The notes: a model not told the origin generated them from the letters alone. Counted from the stretch's first letter, positions 36,187-47,720 are shown. The stretch is 64,000 nucleotides of DNA from Symsagittifera roscoffensis (GCF_963678635.1 NC_087066.1:61990054-62054053); one strand, 5' to 3'. A program made the numbers and translations.

Positions 36187-37158
36187 TACCCACACTTCAT
36201 TGGACAGCTTATTGTAATTTCACTAACCCTCCCTCTTACGCTATCACTCCTTAACACCACAAAAGATATTGAAAGACGTAGAAACGAATTATTTACTCTA
36301 ACCACATCACTAACATCCAGACAATTTACATACGTAGGATATAAAAAATTATTAAAAAATTTCACTGCATCCCGCGCTAACGGCTACTCAATTAACTTTT
36401 ATGATCGTAACATCATCAGATCTAATCAAGATCAATTTGTTGACGACGATCAATTCGCTAATCCACAAATCACAGAAAAGTTTTTTAATAAAACATCATA
36501 CATATTCACTCTTAACAGACTTGACAAAAAGCATGATCACATTATTTCAGAAGCACTGTCAGACATTCAAGCGTATGAACCATTTCACAAAAAATTTCAA
36601 ACATTCTCACTAACCTTATACTTGCTGACACCAAAAGAACGTGATTTGCACTGCTCACATGACATCATGTTGAAAACTAAGCAAACACACACCTATACTT
36701 ATTATCGTTTTATCCAAAATCAATTTTATTTACTCACACCATCAAGACAACCTCACAAGAGATTTCAATTCATCAATCCCAAATACAGCTCACCGTTTTT
36801 CCTAAAATTCACATATTGCATTAAAAATACTAATTTCCAAGGCATTCTCCGGAATTATGACCCAATCGCGCAAATGGATATATTTTTTCCCCTCACAAAG
36901 ACCTTCAACGAATCCCGAACCCTGATCATCCCGCTTGAATATATTCAACCTATAGAAGTATCCATTTTGGAATTCATCCACAACACTAAATACAATCATA
37001 AAATTTACAATCTAATCCATATCAAACCTCATGAATTTGCAGTAGGCACCGATGAACTAAAAACCATAAAAGCACTGCAATTGCTTCGGCCACTGCTGCA
37101 AACTAAAAATATAATAAGCATACTAGCAAAGATACTAACTACATCAGACGCTAACTAA
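36187..37158 (+). CDS. ORF3 of element A: long accessory ORF of unknown function
   Basis: The frame is open for 323 codons (stop before at 36184-36186, stop at 37156-37158), among the longest unbroken frames in the element. It has no ATG near its start; a 'TTCATTGGACAG' just inside (ends about 36207) could be a splice acceptor. The N-terminal residues are hydrophobic (LIVISLTLPLTLSLL), like a signal or membrane segment. They are followed by 'KDIERRRNELF', 'QFTYVGYKKLL' and a mixed, aromatic-rich body without repeats. B keeps the N-terminal part (42184-42513) and has lost the rest by deletion. I recognise no family. The open frame might be chance, but its length in AT-rich DNA and its ordinary composition argue against that. 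Confidence 0.5.
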   Translation, partial: YPHFIGQLIVISLTLPLTLSLLNTTKDIERRRNELFTLTTSLTSRQFTYVGYKKLLKNFTASRANGYSINFYDRNIIRSNQDQFVDDDQFANPQITEKFFNKTSYIFTLNRLDKKHDHIISEALSDIQAYEPFHKKFQTFSLTLYLLTPKERDLHCSHDIMLKTKQTHTYTYYRFIQNQFYLLTPSRQPHKRFQFINPKYSSPFFLKFTYCIKNTNFQGILRNYDPIAQMDIFFPLTKTFNESRTLIIPLEYIQPIEVSILEFIHNTKYNHKIYNLIHIKPHEFAVGTDELKTIKALQLLRPLLQTKNIISILAKILTTSDAN

Positions 37159-37206
37159 AAATATAATAAGCATACTAGCAAAGATACTAACTACATCAGA
37201 CGCTAT
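37107..37206 (+). repeat. 50-bp tandem duplication at the end of ORF3
   Basis: The block 'CTAAAAATATAATAAGCATAC...GACGCT' occurs twice back to back. The first copy is the last 17 codons of ORF3 and the second follows its stop. Confidence 0.85.
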
Positions 37207-38848
37207 TCACGATGTTTTCCCTCAAAGTTTTTTCCCCGACGACTAAAGTAACTATGAATTTAATATTTTCAAACTAACTAATTCAAAATAGAACTAACCA
37301 TTTTATTCAGTAATTTCCATTTTCGTTTTTTTCTTCAAATGACGATCACCTTCAAAACAAGAAAAGACAAATGAAAATATAAACTCTGTTTTCCATATTA
37401 AACTCTAATAAACCAACAGCACTAAATGATGTAGTAGAACTCAATTCAAAGTAGTAAATTAATGTCTAAATTATTTTCCCCAAATGTAGTAAATTTAAAT
37501 ACGATGAAAATCAATTAATACTTTTCAATCCCAAAAGCAGTAAAATTTAGTCTTAAAAGCAGTAAATTCATACAATTGAAATGCAGTACTAACCTTTTCT
37601 ATAACTTCTGTTAAAACGCACAGAAATTCTATTCGCAATCGCACAGCTCGCCCACGAAGAATTGTTTAAAATAATGAGTTCAAGTTTTAAGTTTTCACTA
37701 ACAACGACTAAACCAACAATAAAAAGTTTCCACTTTTCCTTTAACCCGGTTGGAATGGAATTATATAATAACCAAACTAACCAACGCAGCTTACTAAACA
37801 CCATAAACCATAAACTAACAGCATGACTAAGAAAAGAAAACCCACGGTATCCAAACTGGATTAAGCCAGCTTAAAACTCGATAATTTATTCTTTTGAAGA
37901 CTTTTATCAACTCTATAGATGAAACAATAAAACACTAAAAAGTCGCAAGATAAACTCAAACCAAAAACAATTTGATTTTGGAGAAAAGGACACAACCAAC
38001 GAAACAAAAGGAAAACAAAAAATAATATAACAAAAAAGTTAACACAAAACAGGTTTCCTTAAAAAACCAGCACGAAATCAGACTCCCCTTCCTGGCCTAA
38101 CCCACAAGAGAGGACGTCCTGAGCATGCTCTATAGCCGGCCTAACCCGCCGTGCTGCATCCACGCTTTGTGATCACATCAATTTTTTTGAGAAGAGGTAC
38201 TCAAGTGTGAGTAACTCTTAAAAATAACTGAACTAAAACTATAACGCTTTTGCGAAAAGAATTAACCAAAATCATAACTAAAATGAAGAATTAACAAAAC
38301 TTTATACAATGTAAATTATAATTTGCAGTACATAGATTACACACAACCACAAAGAAGAGCATCCAAAGACTGGACAAACCCATCAAACTCAACTTACAGA
38401 ATGGCTAAATACAACTGACATGCCGCCCACAATCACGACTCAAAAAGGATTTAGAGTACGACTTGACTTCGCAGAAAATGACTTCATGGAATCAGACCAA
38501 TGAACTCCTCGATGTTCAAGTATACGTACAGATCCGAGTTACAAGGCATCCCCTCCAAACACGATCTTCACGCCATTCCCAGATACGAATGATACTCGAT
38601 CAAGTTCTCCAGCAAAGCAGGACAGACAATCATAGCAAACCATTCTGAAATCAGATTGATTTCACCGGCGGTCGCAATCATCGCAGAACAGACAACTAAC
38701 AAGTTCATATCGATGATTCTAGCTTTCTGGAGCTTTCTTCTCCAAGAACAAAACAAGAAATGATGCTCGCCAAATAACCACGACCAACATCCATCCTTCA
38801 TTACAGATAGAAGATCTAAGATTCAAAAATCTGTAAGCCCCGGATGGG
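37207..38848 (+). other. 3' untranslated region of element A with a GC-rich conserved block
   Basis: About 1.6 kb without a supported gene. At 38085-38170 a GC-rich island contains GGCCTAACCC twice and the palindrome GAGCATGCTC. It is conserved in B at 41475-41560. Short frames (for example 38463-38648) match equally short frames in B (40997-41182) but carry no motif. The region ends in the tract next to the LTR. Confidence 0.55.
38837..38848 (+). promoter_or_regulatory. Tract next to the 3' LTR (plus-strand priming region)
   Basis: The bases before the LTR are GCCCCGGATGGG, and B has the equivalent. It is not an all-purine tract: only GGATGGG approaches one. Position and conservation suggest it is the plus-strand priming site, but the composition is unusual. 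Confidence 0.4.
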
Positions 38849-39255
38849 TGGAACCAGATATAAACTATATTTATTATTGGTTATAAATTGGATATTTTAT
38901 CTATATAAAACATTTAATATTGACCAAACACGATCCATCTAACTAACAACCCACTATTTTGTAAGTGCTGAATTACTTGTAATTTCAGCACCAGAGAGAT
39001 TTGAATTTAACTTAGAAATTAGTTACCTCTACAAGAGACCTTTAGCAATCGCAATAAGCCAGTATACTCTAGATCTATTGAGCCTAGCAGAGACTAGTTA
39101 AACACCCTAAGACTAGTAGATATAAGAGTAAGATTAGGATCGGTATTAGACTAAGAAGTTGCATGAACTATCCGGCCGAAAATAAGATAGTGTGACGAGC
39201 AGACGGTGTACCCTTTCCAAAATTACTCTATGAGTTACACCTCAAACATAACTCA
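38849..39255 (+). repeat. 3' LTR of element A
   Basis: It is 407 bp, TGGAACC to AACTCA, and is followed by GAAG, which matches the four bases before the 5' LTR. It differs from the 5' LTR by roughly two dozen substitutions and small indels. Confidence 0.92.
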
Positions 39256-39491
39256 GAAGTTGAAAACCAAACGAACGCTAGTGCTCGCATAATTTGTTCC
39301 CTTCATACATTTTAACTAGTGAATTAACAAATTTTGACGGATTCTTTTGACCATTTGAAAGATAACGGATGCCCTAAGCTCAAAATCAAAATACGGGTTT
39401 ATGCACTAGGTTTTGTGAAGCTACCAGATCTTCAAATGTTTTCGAATTAAGCCATTTTTGAATAACCACTGAGCGCAAAACTCTATTACTA

Positions 39492-40225
39492 CAGTGCTGA
39501 TTTAAATTAAACGGACAAGAGCTAAACTTGAAATTTAAAACGCGTTTTTTTTTTCAAATTGGATTGAATTTAGGTTAAAACTCATGAAGACAACACTTGC
39601 TTAAAATTTTAGCAGGTTTCATATGGTGTAATTTGTTTTGCGAAATTCGGTCCCAAAATTTTATCCCAAAAATGGGTCTTTTTCGCTTTTGTTAGTTAAT
39701 CAAAAATTACGCCAAAAATACCCAATTGATCACAGACATAATTTTATCAAAGTGAGCCACTTACGTAGCTCAACGAATTTTGAGAAGGGTATTTTTTAAA
39801 ACATTGTATAAGTTATATTATTTTTGTTTGATAGACAAAAAGTTCGTTTTTTTTTATAAAAAAAATACCAAATTTTTTATTTAAAAACAATTTTCAAACG
39901 GTTTGCAAACTTTTTTTGGAAAATATACATTTCTTAAAGTTTGTTGGACTAAGTAAGTGGCTCACTTTGATAAAAAATATTTCTGTTATCGATTGGGTGT
40001 TTTTAGCGTAATTTTTTATTAACTAAGAAAAGCCCAAATGACTCATTTTTGGGGTAAAATTTTAGGACCGAATTTTGCGAAACAAATTACACTATATTAA
40101 TTCTGCTTAAAAGGTAAGCAGTTTTGTCTCCATAAGTTTTCACCTAAACTCAACCCAATTTGAGAAAAACGCGTTTCAAATTTTAAGTTTAGCTCGTTTT
40201 GTCCGTTTAATTTAAATCAGCGCTG
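39492..40225. mobile_element. Tc1/mariner-like foldback element
   Basis: The 734-bp element begins CAGTGCTGATTTAAATTAAACGG and ends in the inverted complement (…CAGCGCTG), with TA on each side (39490-39491 and 40226-40227). The inverted arms extend ~300 bp each (about 39492-39790 and 39930-40225) around a short AT-rich centre, so the whole element can snap back. TA duplications and CAGTGCTG ends are typical of Tc1-type transposons. It encodes no transposase. Confidence 0.87.
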
Positions 40226-40407
40226 TACCACTTAGATGATGAATGAAATCACTTCAAAACTTATACCGAATTTGAGTTGAGGCGAACTCTTTGATCGAAA
40301 ATATGCGTCCCTAAGATCGAAACATCCCTGTACTAGACATTGCCTTTTTCTAAGGTTTTGTATTGTAAAAACTATGTCAGGCCCACTTTATACTGATATG
40401 AGCGGTC

Positions 40408-40815
40408 TGACTTAGGTTCGAGGTGTAACTCATAAAGTAATTTCGGATAGGGTACACCGTCTGCTCGTCACACTATCTTATTTTCGTCGAAATAGATTTG
40501 TGCAACTTCTTAGTCTAATACCGATCCTAATCTTACTCTTATATCTACTAGTCTTAGGGTGTTTAACTAGTCTCTGCTAGGCTCAATAGATCTAGAGTAT
40601 ACTGGCTTATTGCGAGTGCTAAAGTCCTCTTGGAGAGGTAACTAATTTTTAAGTTAAATTCAAATCTCTCTGGTGCTGAAATTACAAATAATTTCAGCAC
40701 TTACAAATAATTGGGTTGTTAGTTAGATGGATCAAGATTGGTTAATATTAAATATTTTATAGAGATTAAATATCCAATTTATAACAAAAACAAATATAAT
40801 TTATATCTGGTTCCA
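40408..40815 (-). repeat. 3' LTR of element B
   Basis: It is 408 bp. Read on the minus strand it starts TGGAACC and ends AAGTCA, where the other LTRs end ACTCA, a one-base change. It has all segments of the family, including the hairpin with one mismatch. Confidence 0.9.
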
Positions 40816-42180
40816 CCCATCCGGGGTTTACAGTGTTTTGAATCTTTAAATCTTCTATCTGTAAGGAAGTTGGTCGTTGTTAATGGGCGAGCATCATTCC
40901 CTGTTCTGTTCTTGGAGAAGAAAGATCCAGGAAGTTGGAGTCATTGAGAGGAAGTTATTAGTTATCGTTTGACAAAGACTTTGACTGTCAAAGAAATCAA
41001 TCTGATTTCAAGATGGTTTGCCATGATCGTCTGTTCTTGATTGGTTGTGGAGAACTTTGTTTTGATCTGGTTTGGGAATGGCGTGAAAATCGTTTTTGGA
41101 GGGGATGCCGTTTCTGTACGTATACTTTAACATCGAGGTGGTCATTGGTCTGATTCAATGAAGTCCTTTTCTGCGAAGTCAAGTCGTACTCTAAATCTTT
41201 TATGAGTCGTGATTTTGAGCGGCATGTCAGTTGTATTTAGCCATTCTGTAGGTTGAGTGTGATGGGATCGTCTAGTCTTTGGATGCTCGTTTTTGTGGTT
41301 GCTCGTGATCTATGTACTGCATATTATAATTTACATTTAAAAAAAATTTGTTAATTCTATTTTAGTTATGATTTTGGTTAATTGTTTTCGCAAAAGCGTT
41401 TTAGTTTTAGTTCAGTTATTTTTAAGAGTTACTCACACTTGAGTACCTCTAGTCAAAAAAAGTGATGTGGTCACAAAGCGTGGATGTAGCACGGTGGGTT
41501 AGGCCGGCTATAGAGCATGCTCATTACGTCCTCTCTGGTGGGTTAGGCCAGGAAAGGGAGTATGATTTCGTGCTGGTTTTTTAAGGGGAACTGTTTTGGT
41601 TTAACTTTTTTGTTACGTTATTTTTTGTTTTCCTTTTGTTTCGTTGGTTGTGTCCTTTTCTCCAAAATCAAATTGTTTATGGTTTGGGTTTGTCTTGCGA
41701 CTTTTTAGTGTTTTATTGTTTTTTTTATAGAGTTGGTAATAGTCTTCAAAAGAATAAATTATCCAGTTTTAAGCTGGTTTAACCCTGTTTGGGTACCGTG
41801 GGTTTTCTTCCCTTATTCATGCTTTTGGTTTATGATTTATATTGTTTAGTAAGCTGCGTTGGTTAGTTTGGTTATTATATAATTCCATTCCAACCGGGTT
41901 AAAGGAAAAGTGGAAACTTGTTATTGCTTGTTTGAGTTGTTGTTAGTGCAAACTTAAAACTTGAATTCATTATTTTAAACAATTGTTCGTGGGCGAGCTG
42001 TGGGATTGTGGATAGAATTTCTGTGCATTTGAACAGAAGTTATAGAAAAGGTTAGTACTGCTTTTCATTGTATGCTTAGTTATCAACTGCTTAGTTATCA
42101 ACATGATTCGCGTTCTTTTGGTGTCAGGAAGTGAAAGGTTAGTGATAATGTTTGAAAATTTTCGTGAAAGGGTTCATACC
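40816..42180 (-). other. 3' untranslated region of element B
   Basis: It is homologous to 37575-38848 of A, including the GC-rich block at 41475-41560. Relative to A, about 900 bp covering the rest of ORF3 and the start of the 3' region are missing at about 42060-42120, and a short 'CTTAGTTATCAA' duplication marks the junction. No supported gene. Confidence 0.6.
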
Positions 42181-42183
42181 GTT

Positions 42184-42540
42184 TTATGTCTGATAGTGCT
42201 TCTGAAATAATGTGATCATGCTTTTTATCAGGTATGTTAAGTGTGAATATGTATGATGATTTAATAAAAAACTTTTCTTTGATTTGTGGATTAGCGAATT
42301 TATCGTCGTCAAGAAACTGGTCTTGATTAGATCTGATGATGTTATGATCGTAATACTCAAATGAGTAGTCATAGCGCGGGCTGCAGAGAATGTTTTTAGT
42401 AATTTTTTATATCCTACGTATGTAAATTGTCGGGGAGTGAGTGATGTGGTTAGAGCAAATAATTCGTTTCTACGTCTTTCAATATCTTTTGTGGTGTTAC
42501 GGAGTGGTAGCAAGAGGGTTAGTGCAATTATAATACGCTG
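42184..42540 (-). pseudogene. ORF3 remnant of element B
   Basis: The minus-strand frame 42513-42184 begins with the same block as A's ORF3 ('NTTKDIERRRNELF', 'QFTYVGYKKLL') and stays alignable for ~55 codons. A frameshift then changes the reading and a deletion removes the C-terminal two thirds. It shows that ORF3 is a family feature and not unique to A. Confidence 0.6.
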
Positions 42541-42639
42541 TCCAATGAAGTGTGGGTATTAATACATGTTCATCTACAAAGTGACGTGGTTCAGGGTTAA
42601 GGTCGGATTGGTTTAAGGTGTATTGGCGAAAGAAGGGTA

Positions 42640-45600
42640 GGGTTATTTGAGGGTAGTTTGGAGTATTGGTTTGGTCTGGATAGTTACCATTTGTCGGGCA
42701 GTTCCGGGTTTGGATGGAATCGGTTGCTTTGGTAATTTACGTTTAAAAGTTCTATAAGCACGGTTAGTACTATTGGATGATTCTGTTGAAGTGGATGAAT
42801 GAGCTATTGGTGGAGTATAATCTGAAATTGGTGTAGGTGTTGGTGGATTTGATGATATTATTTTTGATGATAATTGGTGAATAGTTAGGGTGTGGGGAGA
42901 TAGCAATTAATGTTAGAGTGTTATAAAAATATCTAGTTATTCGCAAATTTGAATATTATCTGGGGAGTTTTTGGTGGAGCGTTCATTATTGAATGGGGAT
43001 TAGGTTGGTGTTACTTGAGAAGGAGTGTGGGGAGAGGTATGTTGGCTTTGGGTTTGGATAGGTCGGAAAGGGGGTTTTGAGAAGATTGTTGAGCTGGTCG
43101 GGGTATGAGTAGAAGGGGATGTTTCGGAATCTGCGAACTCATCGGTAGTTTCGATATCAGAATTATTGAATTGTGAAATGGTTGTATAAATTGTGATATC
43201 TGAGTTAGTGTCAGAATTCATGCCTGATGATGTATTAGCTTGTGGTGAATCAGGTGGCGGAAAAGCAAAAAGTGGGATAATACGGAGTGGGTTTTGGAGG
43301 TTGGCAGGGTGGAAGTTTGATCGGTGGAGTGATCCAACTTGTCTGCTCATCGTTGGCTAAAAAAATGATTCTTTTGAGACTGAAAAGTGATGGTATGGGG
43401 CTATTCAATGATTTGTTCGTATGTGTCGTCAATTGGAGGGTGTTGTGTCACTATATGTTGGATGGAGCTTTGTATGTGGCTGGGTCTTAAGTTTGGGGGG
43501 TTTGTGATTGCTAAGTTTCGAAAAATTCGTGAGACTAATGATAATGGATGATTATGATGTAGATTTGGCAAATGGGGTGCCGTAGGTAATGCATTTGTAT
43601 TAGTATTTGAGTCATTGTATGTGTTGGGATTTGTTGATAGTTTTGTATTATATTCTTTAATTTGTGCATCTAGGAGGATTTCATTTTTTGATGATGAAAA
43701 TATTCCAAAAAATCCTGCAAATAACATGCGTGCTACGTTGGATTGTCGATTTACTTGTGTATGTATTGCGCATGTGTTATAGATTCCTTTTAGTAAAGAG
43801 AAAAGAAATCCAATAAAATTAAACATTGCGTATAAGATAGTCGATCGTTCTAAGATGTAATATGGCCATCGTAGAAAGGCTAAAACATCGTTTTTGAGAT
43901 TTACAAAACTAAAAATATTGATTGGTGATATATCTTGTGGTCGATTTTTTTCACCGTTTAAATATATGTAATCTTTGATGTCTTTAAAATATCCGTTGTA
44001 ATCTTGCGCGTAAATATCTGAAAATCCTGCTGTTTCTGCAGGTTTTCGTAAATTTTGGTCTATTGATTGTCGTTGTATAGTGTCCATTTGTGTTAGTAGT
44101 TCTTGAAACTGTTGTGTTCTAATGTGATGTTGTTTATCGGATTTAGAATATATACCGATTGACTGTAAATCGATATTTGGGTTGCGAGCAATAGCTCGAA
44201 TGCTTTCTGATGAAAACTTTTTTAGTGGCTGCATGAGTGTAGGGTATGGTGTAAGTAGGTAGTATTTTTCTTCGTCAGGGTTTAACTGTACGACGTTGTG
44301 GCTATTTTCGGATCCAAATGGGACTGCGGTATCCGTAAAATATGTTCGTCTTGAAAGTGTATCAACAAAGTGTACTTTATTTTTGTAGAATATGGGGATT
44401 CTTTTGTAACATCTTTTATCTTCAAAAAAAATATAGTGGTGATACTTTTTTGGTGCAAGTATAAAACCATAAAAAGTTTCCAGCATAGTCAAGGAAATTT
44501 GATCTATTTCCGGATAACAAATATCCTGCGTATGGTATTTTTAGAACTGCTAATGCGAGTGATTGTAGAATTTGTGTTCTTTCTAATTCGCATAGTTGAT
44601 GGAGTGTTTCTAATTCAGAAATTGACATTTCTTGAAAAAATCTACTAATTGTGTAGTCTAATTTCATATATAAATGAATGTCAAATTGGATTGAGCCAAA
44701 ATAAGTAGTGTTCATTAATGATAGTTCTTGTAAACGTGTGCTTTCATTGTCGTATGGTTCTAGTCTTCCACCAGGATTTTCTGCGCTTTTGCGGAGGTTC
44801 ACTGTGATGTATGATGTATCTTCGTTTATTAGGTGATGTGTTGCATAGGGGTCAAATTTTATTTTTCCAGTGGTCATGTCGAAATCTTCGTCGTATTCAA
44901 CAAGTATTTCGGAGTTTTGTGTTTCGTAGAGTGGGTTTTTGTATTTACATGCAAATTCTGTTTCGTGATATATTTGAAAACGTGTCAATTTATTTTCTAT
45001 ATTACTGATGTTTCTAAATTTATTACTTCCTCTTTGAGTTGAGTTTACATTTTCAAATGGAATGGATTCGATAAAAGATTTTTCATGAAATTTAATCATT
45101 CTAGCGTGTATTTTTGCGACTTGGAAAACTGTGCATGTTTCTTCAGGAAACCATACAATGGTTGCTTGTGTGCGTGTTGTAGGATCGCAATGTAGGATCC
45201 TTGGTCATTTTTGCAAGGAAGTCGAATGCCTTGGTAAAGAATTAAGTCGTCTTCTAAATCTCGTGTTAGTTGTACTTTTTCAAGTTGTATTTTCCGATCA
45301 AAAAACAATGTTTCTTGATATCCTTTATTTTTTTTTAATCTGATTTGCAATTTGAGGGATCATTGATACCTATATGTGGTATCCCGTGTTTATCATGTAA
45401 ATCGTATGTCAATCTTCCGCGTGTTCCATGAAAGGGGAAATTTCGGTCTAGTCTAATGTGACTTTGATGATTTTCAAGTTCTGCTTGATGTGCTAAGTCT
45501 GGAAACTTGAAAATTTACAAGTTTTCTATTCATTCCGTCGTTTTGTGTTAAGTTTAATCGTCTAAGTTCATTCTTACAGTTTGCATAGAGTGGGTTTTTG

Positions 45601-46624
45601 TATTTACACGCAAATTCTGTTTCGTGATATATTTGAAAACGTGTCAATTTGATTTCTATATTATGGATGTTTCTAAATTTATTACTTCCTCTTTGAGTTG
45701 GCTTTACTTTTTCAAATGGAATGGATTCGATTTAATATTTTTTATGAAATTTAATCATTCTAGCGTGTATTTTTGGGACTTGGAAAACTGAGCATGTTTC
45801 TTCAGGAAACCATACAATGGTTGCTTGTGTGCGTGTTGTAGGATCGCAATGTCCTTAGTCATTTTTGCAAGGAAGTCGAATGCCTTGGTAAACAATGGTG
45901 TCGTCTTTTAGATCTCGTGTTAGTTGTACTTTTTCAAGTTGTGTTTTCCAATCAAAAAACATTTTTTCTTGATATCCTTTAGTTTTTGTATCTGCTTTGC
46001 AATTTGAGGGATCATTGATACCTATATGTGGTATCCAGTGTTTACCATGTAGATCGTATGTCAATCTTCCGCGTGTTCCATGAAAGGGGAAATTTCTGTC
46101 TAGTCTAATGTGACCTTGGTGTTTTTCAAGTTCTACTTGATGTGCTAAGTCTGGGAAAACTTGAAAATTTACAAGTTTTCTATTCATTCCGTCGTTTTGT
46201 ATTAAGTTTAATCGTCTAAGTTCATTCTCACAGTCTTGAGGGCTAAGATCTATTAATCTTTCTACATTAATTTGATAGAAAGATTCGTGGTCTAGTCGGT
46301 TTTATTTCCGTTTAAGACTTGCGAGCAATGTACTTTCTTTTCGGAAAATTTTGCTGTAAACTTGTATCCTGTTAATGTTGTTGATCGGGCTTTTGAGTAT
46401 AGTGTTGCTATTACATTTGTGCTTTCTATAGCTAGTGGTTCTAATTCGCACTGTGTTACTTGGTTTATAGCGTATTTGTGTAGTGTTTTTTGTTCGTTTT
46501 CTTCACAATCATAGTGTGTTACTGATAAATCCTGAGGTCCTGTACGAGGGGATGGATATGTATGTTGTTCGGAAAAAAATAGAAAAAGAATGTGTTGAAA
46601 GGTAAATATCTTTAAAATATACAT
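42640..46624 (-). pseudogene. Envelope-like glycoprotein of element B, broken
   Basis: It starts at the ATG at 46624 with a signal-like hydrophobic stretch and runs leftward through 46292, 46187-45855, 45350-45096, 45099-44422 and 44492-43401 (363 aa, the longest intact piece). That piece has paired cysteines, then the 'LYAMFNFIGFLFSLL' anchor and a second hydrophobic stretch ('ARMLFAGFFGIF'). A Ser/Thr/Pro-rich cytoplasmic tail follows in shifted frames (43350-43000, 42906-42643). The region 44929-46246 contains a ~659-bp direct duplication, not seen in A. The class III glycoprotein resemblance is from memory and unverified. Breaks include several frameshifts and the duplication. Confidence 0.7.
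44929..46246 (-). repeat. ~659-bp direct duplication inside the envelope-like gene of B
   Basis: 'AGAGTGGGTTTTTGTATTTACA' occurs at 44929 and again at 45588, and 'GCGTGTATTTTTG' at 45103 and 45763. The two units are about 44929-45587 and 45588-46246. The length is not a multiple of three, so the duplication breaks the frame. A has a different duplication (3 x 291 bp) in the same gene. Confidence 0.85.
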
Positions 46625-47720
46625 GTGTATGATAATCCGGAGTATGGGTTATAAAACGCGATATATCCAATTGTGTTTTTGGTGTATGTATCGTATTTAT
46701 ATATTAATTCAGTTGTTATAAATGAATGAGCTGTTATGTTTGGTGGACTTAGAGGAAAAGGTTGTTGAACAATATTATTAAGTCTGACTGTGATTTCAAA
46801 TTTTAATTGGAGACTGTTTTGTCGAAGTATTTGATTGTTATGTTCTCTGATATCTTCGTGGATATCTTGTCTATATTGTAGTCTATTAAGTGCCCAACTA
46901 TGGAGTCGGTTACTTTCTTGATGTTGTATAAATAGTGGAGGAGGTGCTACGAAGGTATTCCAGTCTAATCGTAAAAGGATATTTGACAATGATTGTTCTC
47001 GGTATCTAGCGTCGAGGTTGTTTGCAAAATTTAAAGGAAAAAGTGTTTTCTTCAGACTTGACTATTGATGGTGTTGATGGAAGTGAGAGTGTTTCTGGTA
47101 ATGATGATAGTCTTGCATCAGAAGAAATATCTATTGGTTCATTTACTATGTTCGGTTCACCTTGAGTATATGAGTGTGTTGTCCAATATGGTGGTCGTTC
47201 TGTAGTGTCTGGGGTAATAAAAGGGTTTTCTCGGATTTGTTGTGAAGTTGGGGTTAAACCTAGGTAATCTGAGGGTATATTTGAGGTGCTATGTTGTGAA
47301 AGAAGTGTGGGAGTTTCTGGTAGTGTACTGCTTGAAAGTTCTTAAGTAGTTGGTATTGGTGATTGGGGTATATTAAAATGAACTCTGGGGTTTTGAAAAT
47401 TTCTTATTTCTTCGCGGGTGTATAATTTGTCTATGTATATCGGATGTATTTTGATTTTGTTTAATGTGTCTGACTCGATTGAGGTCTTGTTGCAAGGTGG
47501 GATATAAGTTAAATGTTGGTTCACTTAAAGATACTTGGCGATGAACTGGTTCTAATGGTTCAGATAATCGTGCGTGTCGTTCTTCGAAAGTGTATGGATT
47601 GTCTTGACAAGAAATTCGTTGTGATGGTTGGGGATTGTTTGTAGTTGTAGGTGTTATTGGATTTTCTTGGGAAGTTGTTGGTGGGGGCTGGTTTGGTGGT
47701 CGTTGATTAGCAATTTTGGA
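46612..47720 (-). pseudogene. ORFX of element B
   Basis: The C-terminal frame 46989-46612 (125 aa) is intact and matches A: a Trp-containing start ('LRLDWNTFVAPPP'), a charged 'YRQDIHEDIREHN' helix, 'LKFEITVRLNNIV', 'QPFPLSPPNI', 'FITTELIYKY' and 'GYIAFYNPYSG'. It overlaps the env ATG (46624) by 13 nt. The Pro/Ser/Thr-rich N-terminal part (47720-47000) is broken into short frames. There is no signal peptide in the intact piece. Unknown family; a virion or cytoplasmic partner of the envelope protein is a guess from position. Confidence 0.6.

Larger units (their letters stand above)
22322..39255 (+). mobile_element. LTR retroelement A (Ty3/Gypsy type with envelope-like gene)
   Basis: It is 16,934 bp, bounded by LTRs that start TGGAACC and end AACTCA, with the 4-bp target duplication GAAG (22318-22321 and 39256-39259). 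The order of domains is gag, protease, RT, RNase H, integrase, ORFX, envelope-like, ORF3. RT-RNase H-integrase order fits Ty3/Gypsy. The two LTRs differ at roughly two dozen of ~408 positions by my count, so the insertion is not recent. Stops, frameshifts and deletions break gag, pol and env. It lies 55 bp upstream of the methyltransferase ATG, in opposite orientation. Confidence 0.9.
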
